A DNA stretch of 64,000 bases from Chitinophagaceae bacterium. GTDB lineage: Bacteria; Bacteroidota; Bacteroidia; Chitinophagales; Chitinophagaceae. The translations under genes were made by a program, and so were the position numbers. Positions 18,243 through 27,754 of this stretch are shown one piece after another. Position 1 is the stretch's first letter, and the number at the start of each line of letters is the position of its first letter. The stretch spans positions 180,188-244,187 of the forward strand of contig JAMLHK010000008.1 of the NCBI GenBank assembly GCA_023957155.1. Direction: 5' to 3'. The notes beneath the pieces are model-generated. The model was not told the DNA's origin, made no database searches, and worked only from the letters and a program-made list of their open reading frames with translations.

Positions 18243-21200
18243 TTATCGTATTAAAGTTACCGTTCCCTTTAGCATAAAAGGTCCGCCTGTTTCACATTCC
18301 ATTTCGGCATAGTATACAAATGTACCGGTGGCTAACAGCTTTCCGTTCAATGTTCCGTCCCATGCCGAAGCCGGGTCCCTGCCGAAAAAGTTTCTTTTTT
18401 CAAATACCTTTTTCCCATAGCGGTCAAAGATCACAAGGTGCTTAACCATCCCTATACCATATAGGATAAACCGGTCATTTAGCTTATCACCATTAGGAGT
18501 AAAGGCGTTGGGTATATAAACCGTGTTGGCCTCGCACAGCACCTTAACGGTTGTTACATCGGTTGCGGAACACCCGTGTATTGTTCTTGCCCTGACGGTA
18601 TATGCTGTACTGCCGAGTGGCGTTACCATGGGAGAAGCGCAGTTTATGCAGGAAAGTGAGTGATCAGCCGGCTGCCATTGCCAGTTTACAATATCGGGGG
18701 AGCCGCTCGCCTGGAGTTGTATGGATTCTCCTGCCTGGATGGCCGTATCGTTACCGGAACGTACCGTAGGTAAAGGATGAACTGCCACTTCTATTGAAGC
18801 CGTGTCGGCAAAGCAATTGTAATTGTCGCTTCCTACAACAGTATAGCGAACGGTTTGCGCAGGTCTGGCAACCGGGTTAGGTATCTGCGTGCCCGATAGC
18901 CCGCCTGTTTCATTTATCCACTGGTATTTAGATGACCCGGATGCCTGAAGTTGCACGGCTTCGCCATAGCACATACCCATATCATTCATTTTATCCAAGG
19001 GTTCTTTTTGCACAACGTGAACCGTGTAGCTGCTTTCCGTTGTACATCCGATATCATCTTTTACCTGCAGATGGTAGGTTGTGGTAATATCGGGCTTTAC
19101 AACCGGGTTCGGGATAGTGAGGTCCGTAATTCCGTTCGCCGCTTTCCAGGTATAGCTGACGCCCCCGATTGCTTTTAATTGCAGGGATTGTCCCAGGCAC
19201 AGGTGGGGATCAGCGGGGGTAATGTTAACCACCGGGTTTGCGCGGACGGTAATCCGGTCATTGGCTGTAGCTGCACGGGTGCATCCTTTGTTGCCGGTTA
19301 CTAAAAGCTGCGGCTTAAATGTTCCCGGCCGGTTATACACGTGAGAAAGGCTGCTGTCGGATGAGGTGAGTATATTTCCATCACCGAAATCCCATATATA
19401 TTTACTGATATTACCTCCGCTTGCCTTAAGGTCTACCGTCTCACCGAGACATAATTGCCGGGGAGTTGCTTTCAACACGGCTTCCGGCTGGGCAATGGTA
19501 ATCGTGTCTTTAAATTCGCCGGTTAAATTGTTATAGCCTTTCACAAATAGTGTAACAATATAGGTTCCCGGATCTTTATACACATGGCTTGGCGCATGTA
19601 CATTATCCAGGGTAAATCCATCGCCAAAATCCCAGGTAAAGCTTGTGTAGCCGTATGAGGTATTTACAAAATTAGCTACCACCGGAGCACAGTCTGTACC
19701 GGTAATAAAAGAGGTATTATACTGGAAAGCGGTGTTGAAATACCGTACTATGATCGTCTGGGGTGGTGCCTCTGAAGTACACCCGGTTACCGGGTCGGTG
19801 GCGGTAAGTTTTACCGTATATATTCCGGCGTAGGGATAGGTGTGCGTTTCGTGATACCCGTTGCCAAATGTACCATCGCCAAAATCCCATTTATATTTGG
19901 TATTACTGCTTCCGTAGGCGTTCGTATAATTATAAAAATTAATGGTGCTGTTTAGCGGAACATTAGTACCTGATAATCCAAAATTAGCCTTCGGTCCATA
20001 AACTTCTACATTTGTAGTGTAGGGTTTTGTACTGCTGTTACATCCTCCTGCATCGGTAATGGTTAAGGTAACATTGTAGGAGCCCGGGGTTGTATAAGTG
20101 TGAGAAACGGTGCCGCTTTGTGTCATGGTCTGGGTTTGCCCGTCACCAAAATTCCAGGACCACCGGGTAATGGAATTATTATTGGCAACGGATGCGTCTT
20201 TCAGTACAACTGCGTTAGGTAAACACTGTTTATCTTTCTCAATCGTAAATGCAGCGAATGCTCCTTTTAGCTGGACCGGTACATAGTTGGAAGTATCGGG
20301 ACATCTGAATTGGTACGATGCGGTTATCACTCTAAGCTTCCCGTCTTTTATTTCATCAGGATACAACTTCCCGACTGCAGAAGTGATAAAATAGGTATCA
20401 TAATCAATAGAAGCCCGCCCCTTAAAATTCGTTCCATCGTCATATTCCCATTTTTGTAAGGAATGAAGCTGGTAATACCCGGTTGTATATGTCGGTACTT
20501 TTTCATAATTGGTTATGCTGAATGGCATGGTTTCATCAGGGCAGAAACTGGTTTTGGATAATGATAGTTTCGGGTTTTGTTTCAGGAAAACAGGGACGGA
20601 TATGGAATCCCTCAGTGTACAGGCGCCATTGGAGGTAATCAACACCACTTTATAAGTACCGGTAGCGTTGTATTCATGGGTAATTGTCGGTTGGTCCGAT
20701 GATACGGTTTCACTTTTCCCATCACCCCATTCCCATTTCCAGCTTTCCGCATCCTTTGATGTCTGGGTAAATTCAACTTTGCCTCTTGTACCTTCGCAGG
20801 TACCCTTATACCCGGCAATTTTGGGAAACGGCGGGACCACCTTAATATAATCCTGCTTTTCTATGGTATCACTACAGTTGCCGTTCTGAACAATTAATTT
20901 TACGCCGAAGCTCCCGGATGAATTGTACCGGATGGTCTGCGGGTTGCCTGTTGTGCTATAATCACCCTCAAAGGTCCAGTGGAGCGTGGTATAAGAAGTG
21001 CCGCCGGTATAGTTAAAGGTAACCGGTGTATTACCGCATATATTGGTTCCCCGGGGTGAGGTAAAATCGGCCTTAGGTTTTCCGTATACAGCAATCGGTA
21101 CACTGTTGGATCTCCCCTTGCATCCTTCTTGTGTAGTATATTCCAGGTATACACTATAATTGCCGGGCAGGGTGAATTCGTACTCAGGTGACTGTTCGGT

Positions 21201-22697
21201 GGAAGTGAATCCGTTACTGAAAACCCACTTATAATCCCGGATGGCGTCCGAGCTGCTGTTCACCAGCATTCTCACTTTCTGGTATCCGCAGTAGGCATCG
21301 TTACTATTTGAAGTACGGCTTATGGTGACGCTGGGATGGCGGATATTGATATACCGGGAAGCACTGACCGCGCAGCCGTATACATTGCTAACGGTAAGCG
21401 ATGTCCAGTAGTTTCCATCCGATGCGTATGTATAGCTGGGGGCCTGGACAGAGGAAGAAGCAGGGGGATAATTGATGCCGAAATTCCAGTTCCATTGTGT
21501 GACACCTGATGTGGTATCTTTAAATTTTATGGTAGTCGGTGCGCCGCAGAGATCCTGCATATCGGCAATGAACCCGTTAAGCTGTGGCGTAGGTCTTACT
21601 GTAATGGTTCCCGATGCGGTATCGGGGCAGGTACCGAATGTATTGATCAGTTGAATAGTATGTTTTCCGGTATCCGGAAAAGAATGGGAAAAACTGTTGT
21701 ACCCGTAGTATGCCGGCTGTTTATCAATATACCATCTGGTTGAAGACGGGTATGGGGTACTTGTTGTACTGAGATATACCTGCTGCCCCTGGCAGGCTAA
21801 CGCAGGGAGACTAAAAGAGGCTTTATAGCTGGCTACGTTAAGATAATTTGCCTGTGTATGGGTTATACTGCAACCATCATTATTTTTTACCGTTAAGCTA
21901 ACGGTGTATATTCCTTTTTTATTGAAAGAATGAGATGGTGTTTTTGCCGTGGACGTGTTGCCATCACCAAAATCCCAGGTATAACTTAATGTACCGGGAC
22001 CTGAGCTGTTGTTGGTGAACTGTACCCCATCAGACACTTTACAGAGCACTTCTTTACTGGCCGTAAATGAGGCGTACATGGAAGGCAGGATCTCTGCTAT
22101 TTCATTTTTGCTGATGCTGCTGTAACATCCGTAGCTGTTGGTTACGGTAAGGGTTGCCGAAGGTTTCATCAGCGACATGTAAGTATGGGATGTTTCTTCG
22201 GAGTACACCTCGCGGGTATTACCATCGCCAAAATCCCAGTAAAATTTTTGTAGCGTACCACTGCCTGCGGAAGAATTGCTTTTAAAATGTATTTCCGCGG
22301 GAATACAGGCTTTTTCTTCCAGTACCGAAAAATCGGCTACCGGGTTTTTGTAGCCGGTAATATCTTTGGAATAGCTGTACGTCCTTCCTCCGTCGGTAAC
22401 GGTAAGGGTTACCTTATACGTTCCTGTTGCTGTATATACGGATGCCGGGTTTTTCAGATCACTGCTGTTCCCGTTTCCAAAATCCCAGTGGTAAACCGCG
22501 TTGCCGGAGGTACCGCTGACCATACTGTTAAACTGAACAGTGAATGGAGGACATCCACCTCCTTTATCTGATCCGAAAGAAACGCTGACCTGCCCTTTAG
22601 CGGGTGATAAGAAAAGAAGCAACAGCACAGATAAAAAAATATATACAGTATATTTTCTGAAACAGGGGAGGGTATTATTCACTAAAGTCAGGGTCAT
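18243..22697 (-). CDS. Multi-PKD-domain surface protein with type B T9SS sorting domain
   Basis: 1484-aa secreted protein. A signal peptide at the N-terminus ends at about SPAKGQ. It is followed by about eleven PKD-like repeats, each with a WDFGDGN-type strand, three Ig/SprB-like segments (about residues 1180-1390), and a C-terminal ~90-aa gliding motility-associated domain (VYIPNAFTPNGDKLNDRF ... LVIFDRYGKKVFEK ... GTFVYYAEMEC). The last is a type B sorting signal for the type IX secretion system, so the protein is exported to the cell surface and probably acts as an adhesin or matrix protein. I prefer ATG 22697 to the in-frame TTG at 22727. It is monocistronic and divergent from the TSUP gene. 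Confidence 0.92.
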   Translation of the reverse strand: MTLTLVNNTLPCFRKYTVYIFLSVLLLLFLSPAKGQVSVSFGSDKGGGCPPFTVQFNSMVSGTSGNAVYHWDFGNGNSSDLKNPASVYTATGTYKVTLTVTDGGRTYSYSKDITGYKNPVADFSVLEEKACIPAEIHFKSNSSAGSGTLQKFYWDFGDGNTREVYSEETSHTYMSLMKPSATLTVTNSYGCYSSISKNEIAEILPSMYASFTASKEVLCKVSDGVQFTNNSSGPGTLSYTWDFGDGNTSTAKTPSHSFNKKGIYTVSLTVKNNDGCSITHTQANYLNVASYKASFSLPALACQGQQVYLSTTSTPYPSSTRWYIDKQPAYYGYNSFSHSFPDTGKHTIQLINTFGTCPDTASGTITVRPTPQLNGFIADMQDLCGAPTTIKFKDTTSGVTQWNWNFGINYPPASSSVQAPSYTYASDGNYWTSLTVSNVYGCAVSASRYINIRHPSVTISRTSNSNDAYCGYQKVRMLVNSSSDAIRDYKWVFSNGFTSTEQSPEYEFTLPGNYSVYLEYTTQEGCKGRSNSVPIAVYGKPKADFTSPRGTNICGNTPVTFNYTGGTSYTTLHWTFEGDYSTTGNPQTIRYNSSGSFGVKLIVQNGNCSDTIEKQDYIKVVPPFPKIAGYKGTCEGTRGKVEFTQTSKDAESWKWEWGDGKSETVSSDQPTITHEYNATGTYKVVLITSNGACTLRDSISVPVFLKQNPKLSLSKTSFCPDETMPFSITNYEKVPTYTTGYYQLHSLQKWEYDDGTNFKGRASIDYDTYFITSAVGKLYPDEIKDGKLRVITASYQFRCPDTSNYVPVQLKGAFAAFTIEKDKQCLPNAVVLKDASVANNNSITRWSWNFGDGQTQTMTQSGTVSHTYTTPGSYNVTLTITDAGGCNSSTKPYTTNVEVYGPKANFGLSGTNVPLNSTINFYNYTNAYGSSNTKYKWDFGDGTFGNGYHETHTYPYAGIYTVKLTATDPVTGCTSEAPPQTIIVRYFNTAFQYNTSFITGTDCAPVVANFVNTSYGYTSFTWDFGDGFTLDNVHAPSHVYKDPGTYIVTLFVKGYNNLTGEFKDTITIAQPEAVLKATPRQLCLGETVDLKASGGNISKYIWDFGDGNILTSSDSSLSHVYNRPGTFKPQLLVTGNKGCTRAATANDRITVRANPVVNITPADPHLCLGQSLQLKAIGGVSYTWKAANGITDLTIPNPVVKPDITTTYHLQVKDDIGCTTESSYTVHVVQKEPLDKMNDMGMCYGEAVQLQASGSSKYQWINETGGLSGTQIPNPVARPAQTVRYTVVGSDNYNCFADTASIEVAVHPLPTVRSGNDTAIQAGESIQLQASGSPDIVNWQWQPADHSLSCINCASPMVTPLGSTAYTVRARTIHGCSATDVTTVKVLCEANTVYIPNAFTPNGDKLNDRFILYGIGMVKHLVIFDRYGKKVFEKRNFFGRDPASAWDGTLNGKLLATGTFVYYAEMECETGGPFMLKGTVTLIR

Positions 22698-22976
22698 GAG
22701 ATAAGGTAGAAACTTTTCAACCGGCAAAATAACAGGAATAATTGAAGAATATACGAAATTACTCCATTATATTTTGTTGGGTTGATATATGGTAAACGAT
22801 ATTGTTAGTATAGTATTGCCTAAGACTTTTTGAACTGCTGTCGCCGTATCAGCCCGGATTTACCGGGATCGTATTGGACGGGATTGCGGAAAAGACTACC
22901 TGTCCGCGGGCATCATCGTTATGGGTGGGACGATGTATACCTTTCTTTTATCCCGTATTTCTTCATCCTAAAATCT

Positions 22977-22984
22977 TATTTTTG
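22977..22984 (+). promoter_or_regulatory. -7 promoter element of the TSUP permease gene
   Basis: TATTTTTG fits TAnnTTTG and ends 14 bases before the ATG at 22999. No good -33 element is seen. Confidence 0.4.
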
Positions 22985-22998
22985 CCGCTATTTCAATA

Positions 22999-23805
22999 AT
23001 GGAACTTGTCGGATATATTGTGGCTGTTTTTATTGGTGTTTCCCTCGGACTGATCGGCAGCGGAGGTTCCATACTCACGGTGCCTTTATTGGTATACTTA
23101 TTCGGCTTGCCGCCGGTTATTGCCGTTTCCTATTCTCTTTTTATCGTTGGTATTACGAGTCTGCTTGGAGCTGTTAATAGCTTTAGAAAAGGGCAGGCGA
23201 ATCTTAATCTTGCGTTGCCTTTGGGTATCCTGTCGCCTGCTACGGTGTTTGTAGTAAGAAAATATATTGTACCTGCTATACCTGAGCAGCTTTGGTCTGT
23301 TGGAAGCCTGGAGATCACCCGATCGTTGCTTATTATGGTGTTGTTTGCCATTCTCATGCTGGCTTCTGCACTCTCTATGCTCAGGAGAACAACGGTAACT
23401 TCGCCTGCCGTTACTTCAGCCAAAAGTATAATGGATTATGTACAATTGGGAGCTTTTGGAGTGGGTATCGGGTGTGTAACCGGGTTCTTGGGAGCGGGTG
23501 GCGGCTTTTTAATAATACCCGCTTTAGTATTATTGTTAAAGCTTCCTATGAAACAGGCTGTAGGTACGTCTTTACTGATCATTGCCATTAATTCGCTCAT
23601 AGGGTTTGCCGGTGACCTGGACCATTATGAATTTCAATGGGGCTTTTTGCTTTTTATAACCGGGATAGCGTCAGTGGGTATTTTTATTGGTACTCACTTT
23701 GCTGAAAAAATCCCGGCGCAGAAATTAAAACGGGGTTTTGGCTGGTTTGTATTAGTAATGGGTATTTATATTATTGCCCAGGAGGTAATCGGGCTTTGGA
23801 CCTGA
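22999..23805 (+). CDS. TSUP family (TauE/SafE) anion permease
   Basis: 268-aa integral membrane protein with eight predicted helices in two inverted halves. Each half opens with the family glycine-rich motif: GLIGSGGSILTVPLLVYLFG at about residues 17-36 and GFLGAGGGFLIIPALVLLLK at about 160-180, the second followed by KQAVGTSLLIIAINS. Members move sulfite, sulfoacetate, sulfur compounds or other organic anions across the inner membrane; the substrate cannot be told from sequence. It is convergent with bshC, with only 27 bases between the stop codons. Confidence 0.9.
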   Translation: MELVGYIVAVFIGVSLGLIGSGGSILTVPLLVYLFGLPPVIAVSYSLFIVGITSLLGAVNSFRKGQANLNLALPLGILSPATVFVVRKYIVPAIPEQLWSVGSLEITRSLLIMVLFAILMLASALSMLRRTTVTSPAVTSAKSIMDYVQLGAFGVGIGCVTGFLGAGGGFLIIPALVLLLKLPMKQAVGTSLLIIAINSLIGFAGDLDHYEFQWGFLLFITGIASVGIFIGTHFAEKIPAQKLKRGFGWFVLVMGIYIIAQEVIGLWT

Positions 23806-23832
23806 CATAGTCGGGGTGCCGATACGTAATGG

Positions 23833-25428
23833 TTACTCTTCTTTTAATATGCCGAACTTACTGTTAAAGGTCGGGGCATGTTCATACAACATATCTATAA
23901 ATGGCTGGCCATACCGGGCATAATAAGGCAGGATATTTTCAACTCTTTCCTGTAGGCCGTTACGGGGGAATAACGCTGATTTTAATTTATGCAGTTGGGC
24001 GTTTTGTACTGCAAATTTATTTTTTTCAGCGCGGAGCATTTTCTTTTCTAATATTTTCAATGCTTTTAGCGCTTTTGTTTCCAATGCGTTTACATGTTGC
24101 AGAAGGGTAGGATCCACCGCTCCGGAAATATTACGGATCTGCTTATATACATTTGACAGTTGTTCCCGCTCTTTTTCGAGTGTTAGTTGCTGATTACTCC
24201 GGGCTTTCACGATTTCATTCATCAGAACCGTTTCTTCTTTAAAGAGCGCTTCGGCAGAAACCGCTAATTTTTTCATTAGCTCTTTGTCCTTCCGGGTTAC
24301 AACTAAAAAAGAATTCCGTAGCAGCAGTACCGGGTAGGGTACTTTGTATTGAGCGAACAAGTCCTTTAATTCAAGCCAGTATGCGATCTCGGATCCTCCG
24401 CCTATGAATGCAATATCGGGGAGGATGGTTTCCTGGTATAAACCACGTAATACCACGTTGGGACTGAACCGGTCGGGGTGGTTCTTTAATTCTTCGGACA
24501 TTTCCTCCGCTGAAAAAGTAATATCGGTATGATTGACTTCAAAATGATTACCGGTACGGACGATTCTTTCCCGCAGATGGTCTTTCATATAAAACAGGTT
24601 AATTTCCCTGGGATTAACCTGGGCATGGTATTTACCGGCAAGCTGTTGTGCCGATTGGGCAACTATCTTAGCAGGGGTATGCTTAAAAAGATCATCTTCA
24701 AAAACCGCGGTCATCGCTTTTTTCAGGGCGCTGTTATCGGCAATCAACACGATTAATCCGTAGGATCCAAACAGTGTATTCACCAATTTAAGCGTGGCTT
24801 CCTGCAGGGTAGACGACCGGCTGTAACAGTTCCGTAACAGCTCAGTCAGGGATGCCCCGTATTCAAAAATGCCTAATTCACCACTGATCCGGTCAATTAA
24901 AGCATCAAGCTCCCTGGTATGCATTCTGCCGACCGCGCCCGTTTGACCGGATTCCCAAACCAGTTTATCCTGGTTCAGGAAAATATGGTTGAGTTCTTCA
25001 AAATCATTGTCTTCGCTCCCCATGTAATAAACCGGAACGAAATGATTTTCCGGGAACCGGGTATTCAGCTCATCCGCTACTTTAATGGCATGTATAATTT
25101 TATAAGCAAAATAAAGATAGCCGGTAAACAGGTTGGGCTGGTGTGCGGTACATACAGTAAAGGTGTCGGGTGCAGCTAACTTTTCTATGTTGATGATTAC
25201 TTTCTCCGGAACAGTGATTCCCTCATATTGCGCTTTTAGTACCGCGGTTAATGTTTTCCGGTCGGTATTGAATGCCTTTCTTTCCCGGATAGCTGCTTCA
25301 ATGCCTTTAAGATCGGGTGTATGTTGATAAAAAGGTTGCAGGGAGGTATGCTGATGCAGGTAATCAATAGCCAATGCAGAAAAAGCGTTGGTACAGTCGT
25401 AACTAATCCATTCGGGGGTAAAGCTCAT
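23833..25428 (-). CDS. bshC: Putative cysteine ligase BshC (bacillithiol biosynthesis)
   Basis: 531-aa protein proposed to add cysteine to glucosaminyl-malate in the last step of bacillithiol synthesis. The N-terminal nucleotide-binding core shows the family motifs: VCTAHQPNLFTGYLYFAYKI, VPVYYMGSEDNDFEELNH, and later LPDIAFIGGGSEIAYWLELK. A long helical hairpin follows at about residues 390-480, as in the known fold. I start it at ATG 25428 (MSFTPEWISYDCTN); an in-frame ATG at 25455 would add nine residues. bshA and bshB are not in the window, but the gene implies the cell uses bacillithiol as a thiol buffer. Confidence 0.93.
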   Translation of the reverse strand: MSFTPEWISYDCTNAFSALAIDYLHQHTSLQPFYQHTPDLKGIEAAIRERKAFNTDRKTLTAVLKAQYEGITVPEKVIINIEKLAAPDTFTVCTAHQPNLFTGYLYFAYKIIHAIKVADELNTRFPENHFVPVYYMGSEDNDFEELNHIFLNQDKLVWESGQTGAVGRMHTRELDALIDRISGELGIFEYGASLTELLRNCYSRSSTLQEATLKLVNTLFGSYGLIVLIADNSALKKAMTAVFEDDLFKHTPAKIVAQSAQQLAGKYHAQVNPREINLFYMKDHLRERIVRTGNHFEVNHTDITFSAEEMSEELKNHPDRFSPNVVLRGLYQETILPDIAFIGGGSEIAYWLELKDLFAQYKVPYPVLLLRNSFLVVTRKDKELMKKLAVSAEALFKEETVLMNEIVKARSNQQLTLEKEREQLSNVYKQIRNISGAVDPTLLQHVNALETKALKALKILEKKMLRAEKNKFAVQNAQLHKLKSALFPRNGLQERVENILPYYARYGQPFIDMLYEHAPTFNSKFGILKEE

Positions 25429-26057
25429 GACATTCACGGTAAAAATATGGGGCAATATTAGCTAATTCGTACAAATGGTACCCGGAATTTACATTATTAT
25501 TAGGAGATCATATTTGCAAGGTACCTTAAAAAAGCAACGACCTCCCGGGAAGGGAGGCCGCGCCTGAAGTTGATTGACACTAACCCACCATATATATTGT
25601 ATAATTCAACCCCGTGAAGGGGTATATTAAATGGGTTCGATATGGGCATCTCTCCCGTACAGGAAGTTTCCAGGTATTCCGGATCCCTTCCTGTTTTTGG
25701 TATGAGATGATGATATAATAAAGTTACGGCTATTTTAGCCCGTTATCAATACCCGGAATCGCTATTTAATGTTAATTTTTTTTCTGTAAAAGAAAGCGAT
25801 TGTTTCTGTAAAAACTTATAATTCAATCAGTTGAGCTGTCTTATTAACAGGATACTCTTATGTAAGTATACATATAATCATTTAGTGGTGCTGTTTTGCC
25901 GGTATGGTCACAGAAACCGGGTGGGGAAGACGATATCGAACTTTTGAAATGATGTGCCGGCATATTAGTGATGAGGATCATAGCGGGACGTGACTTAGGT
26001 AGGTAGAAGTGGCATAACCTTTCCATAGCTTTGAACAGATTACAAAAATTATTTGAT
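25429..26057. other. Gene-free spacer between bshC and an SDR gene, with two small hairpins
   Basis: No coding region is supported. A 6-bp hairpin CCTCCC/GGGAGG lies at 25541-25557 and a 5-bp hairpin ACCCC/GGGGT at 25609-25623, neither followed by a T-run. The latter sits in sequence of normal composition between two AT-rich stretches. The promoter of the downstream SDR gene is listed separately. I cannot exclude a small RNA. Confidence 0.4.
26026..26033 (+). promoter_or_regulatory. -7 promoter element of the SDR gene at 26058
   Basis: TAGCTTTG fits TAnnTTTG and ends 24 bases before ATG 26058. This supports the ATG over the upstream in-frame TTG at 26031, which would overlap the promoter element. 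Confidence 0.45.
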
Positions 26058-26807
26058 ATGGAAGGTATTAAAGGAAAAGTTGCCCTGGTAACCGGTGGGG
26101 GTTCGGGTATAGGAAAAGCTGCAGCTGAGAGATATGCTGCGTATGGTGCAAAAGTAATTGTATCGGATATTAGTACGGAACATGGCCTGCAAACCGTGGC
26201 GGCTATTGAACAAAGTGGCGGCGAAGCATTTTTTGTCGCTGCTGATGTAGGGAAGTATGAAGATTGTGTTGCCCTGGTTTCAAAAACCGTGGAGAAGTAT
26301 GGCCGTATGGATATTGCTTTTAACAATGCAGGTATAGGTGGAGAATCGAATATGGTAGCTGATATGAGTGTTGAGGGCTGGCTGCGTGTGATTAATATTA
26401 ACCTGAACAGCGTGTTTTATTGCATGAAGGCGGAATTAGAGCAGATGTTGAAACAGGGGAAAGGTGTAATTGTAAATATGTCTTCTATTTTAGGACAGGT
26501 AGGTTTTGCCACTGCTGCCGGGTATGTTGCTGCCAAGCATGGTGTGGTAGGACTTACGAAAACCGCAGCACTGGAATATAGTGCCCGGGGCATCAGGATC
26601 AATGCGGTAGGGCCTGCATTCATCAATACACCTCTGCTTGATAACCTGGGTGATGAAGTGAAGCAGGCATTGGTAACACAGCATCCTATAGGCAGGTTAG
26701 GTGAAGCAGATGAAGTGGCGGAACTTGTAGCATGGCTCAGTTCTGATAAGGCATCCTTTGTTACGGGAAATTATTATGCAGTGGACGGGGGATATTTGAG
26801 CAGGTAA
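26058..26807 (+). CDS. SDR family oxidoreductase
   Basis: 249-aa classical short-chain dehydrogenase. It has the cofactor motif TGGGSGIG near the N-terminus, the NNAG motif, a catalytic serine in NMSSILG, the YxxxK pair in GYVAAKHG, and the C-terminal SFVTGNYYAVDGGY typical of the family. The acidic residue after the second strand (VSDIS) suggests NAD(H) rather than NADP(H). The substrate is unknown. I chose ATG 26058 because the promoter-like TAGCTTTG overlaps the alternative TTG start. It is convergent with the second SDR and not part of that operon. Confidence 0.9.
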   Translation: MEGIKGKVALVTGGGSGIGKAAAERYAAYGAKVIVSDISTEHGLQTVAAIEQSGGEAFFVAADVGKYEDCVALVSKTVEKYGRMDIAFNNAGIGGESNMVADMSVEGWLRVININLNSVFYCMKAELEQMLKQGKGVIVNMSSILGQVGFATAAGYVAAKHGVVGLTKTAALEYSARGIRINAVGPAFINTPLLDNLGDEVKQALVTQHPIGRLGEADEVAELVAWLSSDKASFVTGNYYAVDGGYLSR

Positions 26808-26852
26808 GCTGTAATACCGGGCTGATTTTATCTTAGACCAACCATCCCGACC

Positions 26853-27611
26853 TCAGAATCCAATGGCATTACCGCCGTCTACCGGAAGTACCACGCCTGT
26901 GATATAAGCGGCTGCATCTGAAGCAAGAAATGCAGCGGCATGCCCGATGTCGTCCGGTTTTCCAAGATGCCCCATAGGAGTTCGGGACAATGCTTTTTGT
27001 TTTCTTTCGGGGTCGTTATTGAGCGCTTTGGAAGACATATCCGTTTCAATAAAACCGGGTGCTATACAATTGACCCTTACTCCAAGCGGCGACAACTCTA
27101 CTGCCATCGCTTTGGTCATTCCTTCAATAGCCGCCTTTGAAGCTGTATAAGCAATTACCTTAGGGATGCCGTATTGTGATGCCATAGAGCTGATATTCAG
27201 TATCACGCCTGCTCTTCTTTGCACCATTTTTTTGGCAAACTCTCTGCTGAGAGAGAATACCGCGGATTGATTGGTCTTTATTATAGTTTCAAACTCTTCG
27301 TCCGTTACATCCAGTATATTTTTTTTCATATTGATGCCGGCATTATTTACCAAAACATGAATAGCGCCGTGCTTATTTTCAATGGCTTCTACAAATGCCG
27401 GGATGTCACGGTTATTCACTAAATCAAAAACATAATATACACATGCCGGTCCGATCGTATCACAAGCAGCTTTCAATTGCTGCTCATTGCGCCCGGTAAT
27501 GATTACTTCCGCACCCTGCTGTACCATAATCCCGGCGATGGCAAATCCCAGTCCTTTACCTCCGCCGGTGATCAAAGCTTTTTTTCCCGTTAAATCAAAG
27601 TTGTTGCGCAT
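26853..27611 (-). CDS. SDR family oxidoreductase (gluconate 5-dehydrogenase-like)
   Basis: 252-aa short-chain dehydrogenase, last gene of a five-gene minus-strand run. The motifs TGGGKGLG, NNAG, a catalytic serine in NISSMAS and YTASK are present, and the end AAYITGVVLPVDGGNAIGF is typical. The start FDLTGKKALITGGGKG and the arginine after strand two (TGRNEQQ) resemble gluconate 5-dehydrogenase / 2-deoxy-D-gluconate 3-dehydrogenase relatives that prefer NADP(H) or sugar acids. It lies 143 bases after the upstream gene, which supports but does not prove a role in the same sugar-oxidation pathway. Confidence 0.88.
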   Translation of the reverse strand: MRNNFDLTGKKALITGGGKGLGFAIAGIMVQQGAEVIITGRNEQQLKAACDTIGPACVYYVFDLVNNRDIPAFVEAIENKHGAIHVLVNNAGINMKKNILDVTDEEFETIIKTNQSAVFSLSREFAKKMVQRRAGVILNISSMASQYGIPKVIAYTASKAAIEGMTKAMAVELSPLGVRVNCIAPGFIETDMSSKALNNDPERKQKALSRTPMGHLGKPDDIGHAAAFLASDAAAYITGVVLPVDGGNAIGF

Positions 27612-27754
27612 ACTGAGCCTTTTTCGTTTGGTAATTGTACTTGCCGGTTTTTATTAAAAGTTTGCACTAATTATAATTTGCCATTCGTGCAATGGGGGTA
27701 TTTATCTCTCCTACCGGATAGCATAAGCAGGAGTATACATTCCCGGTATATGGC

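Noticed and set aside
18127-18312. 61-aa plus-strand ORF at the end of the PKD gene
   Set aside because: Mostly antisense to the C-terminal sorting domain, cysteine-rich composition, no start context.
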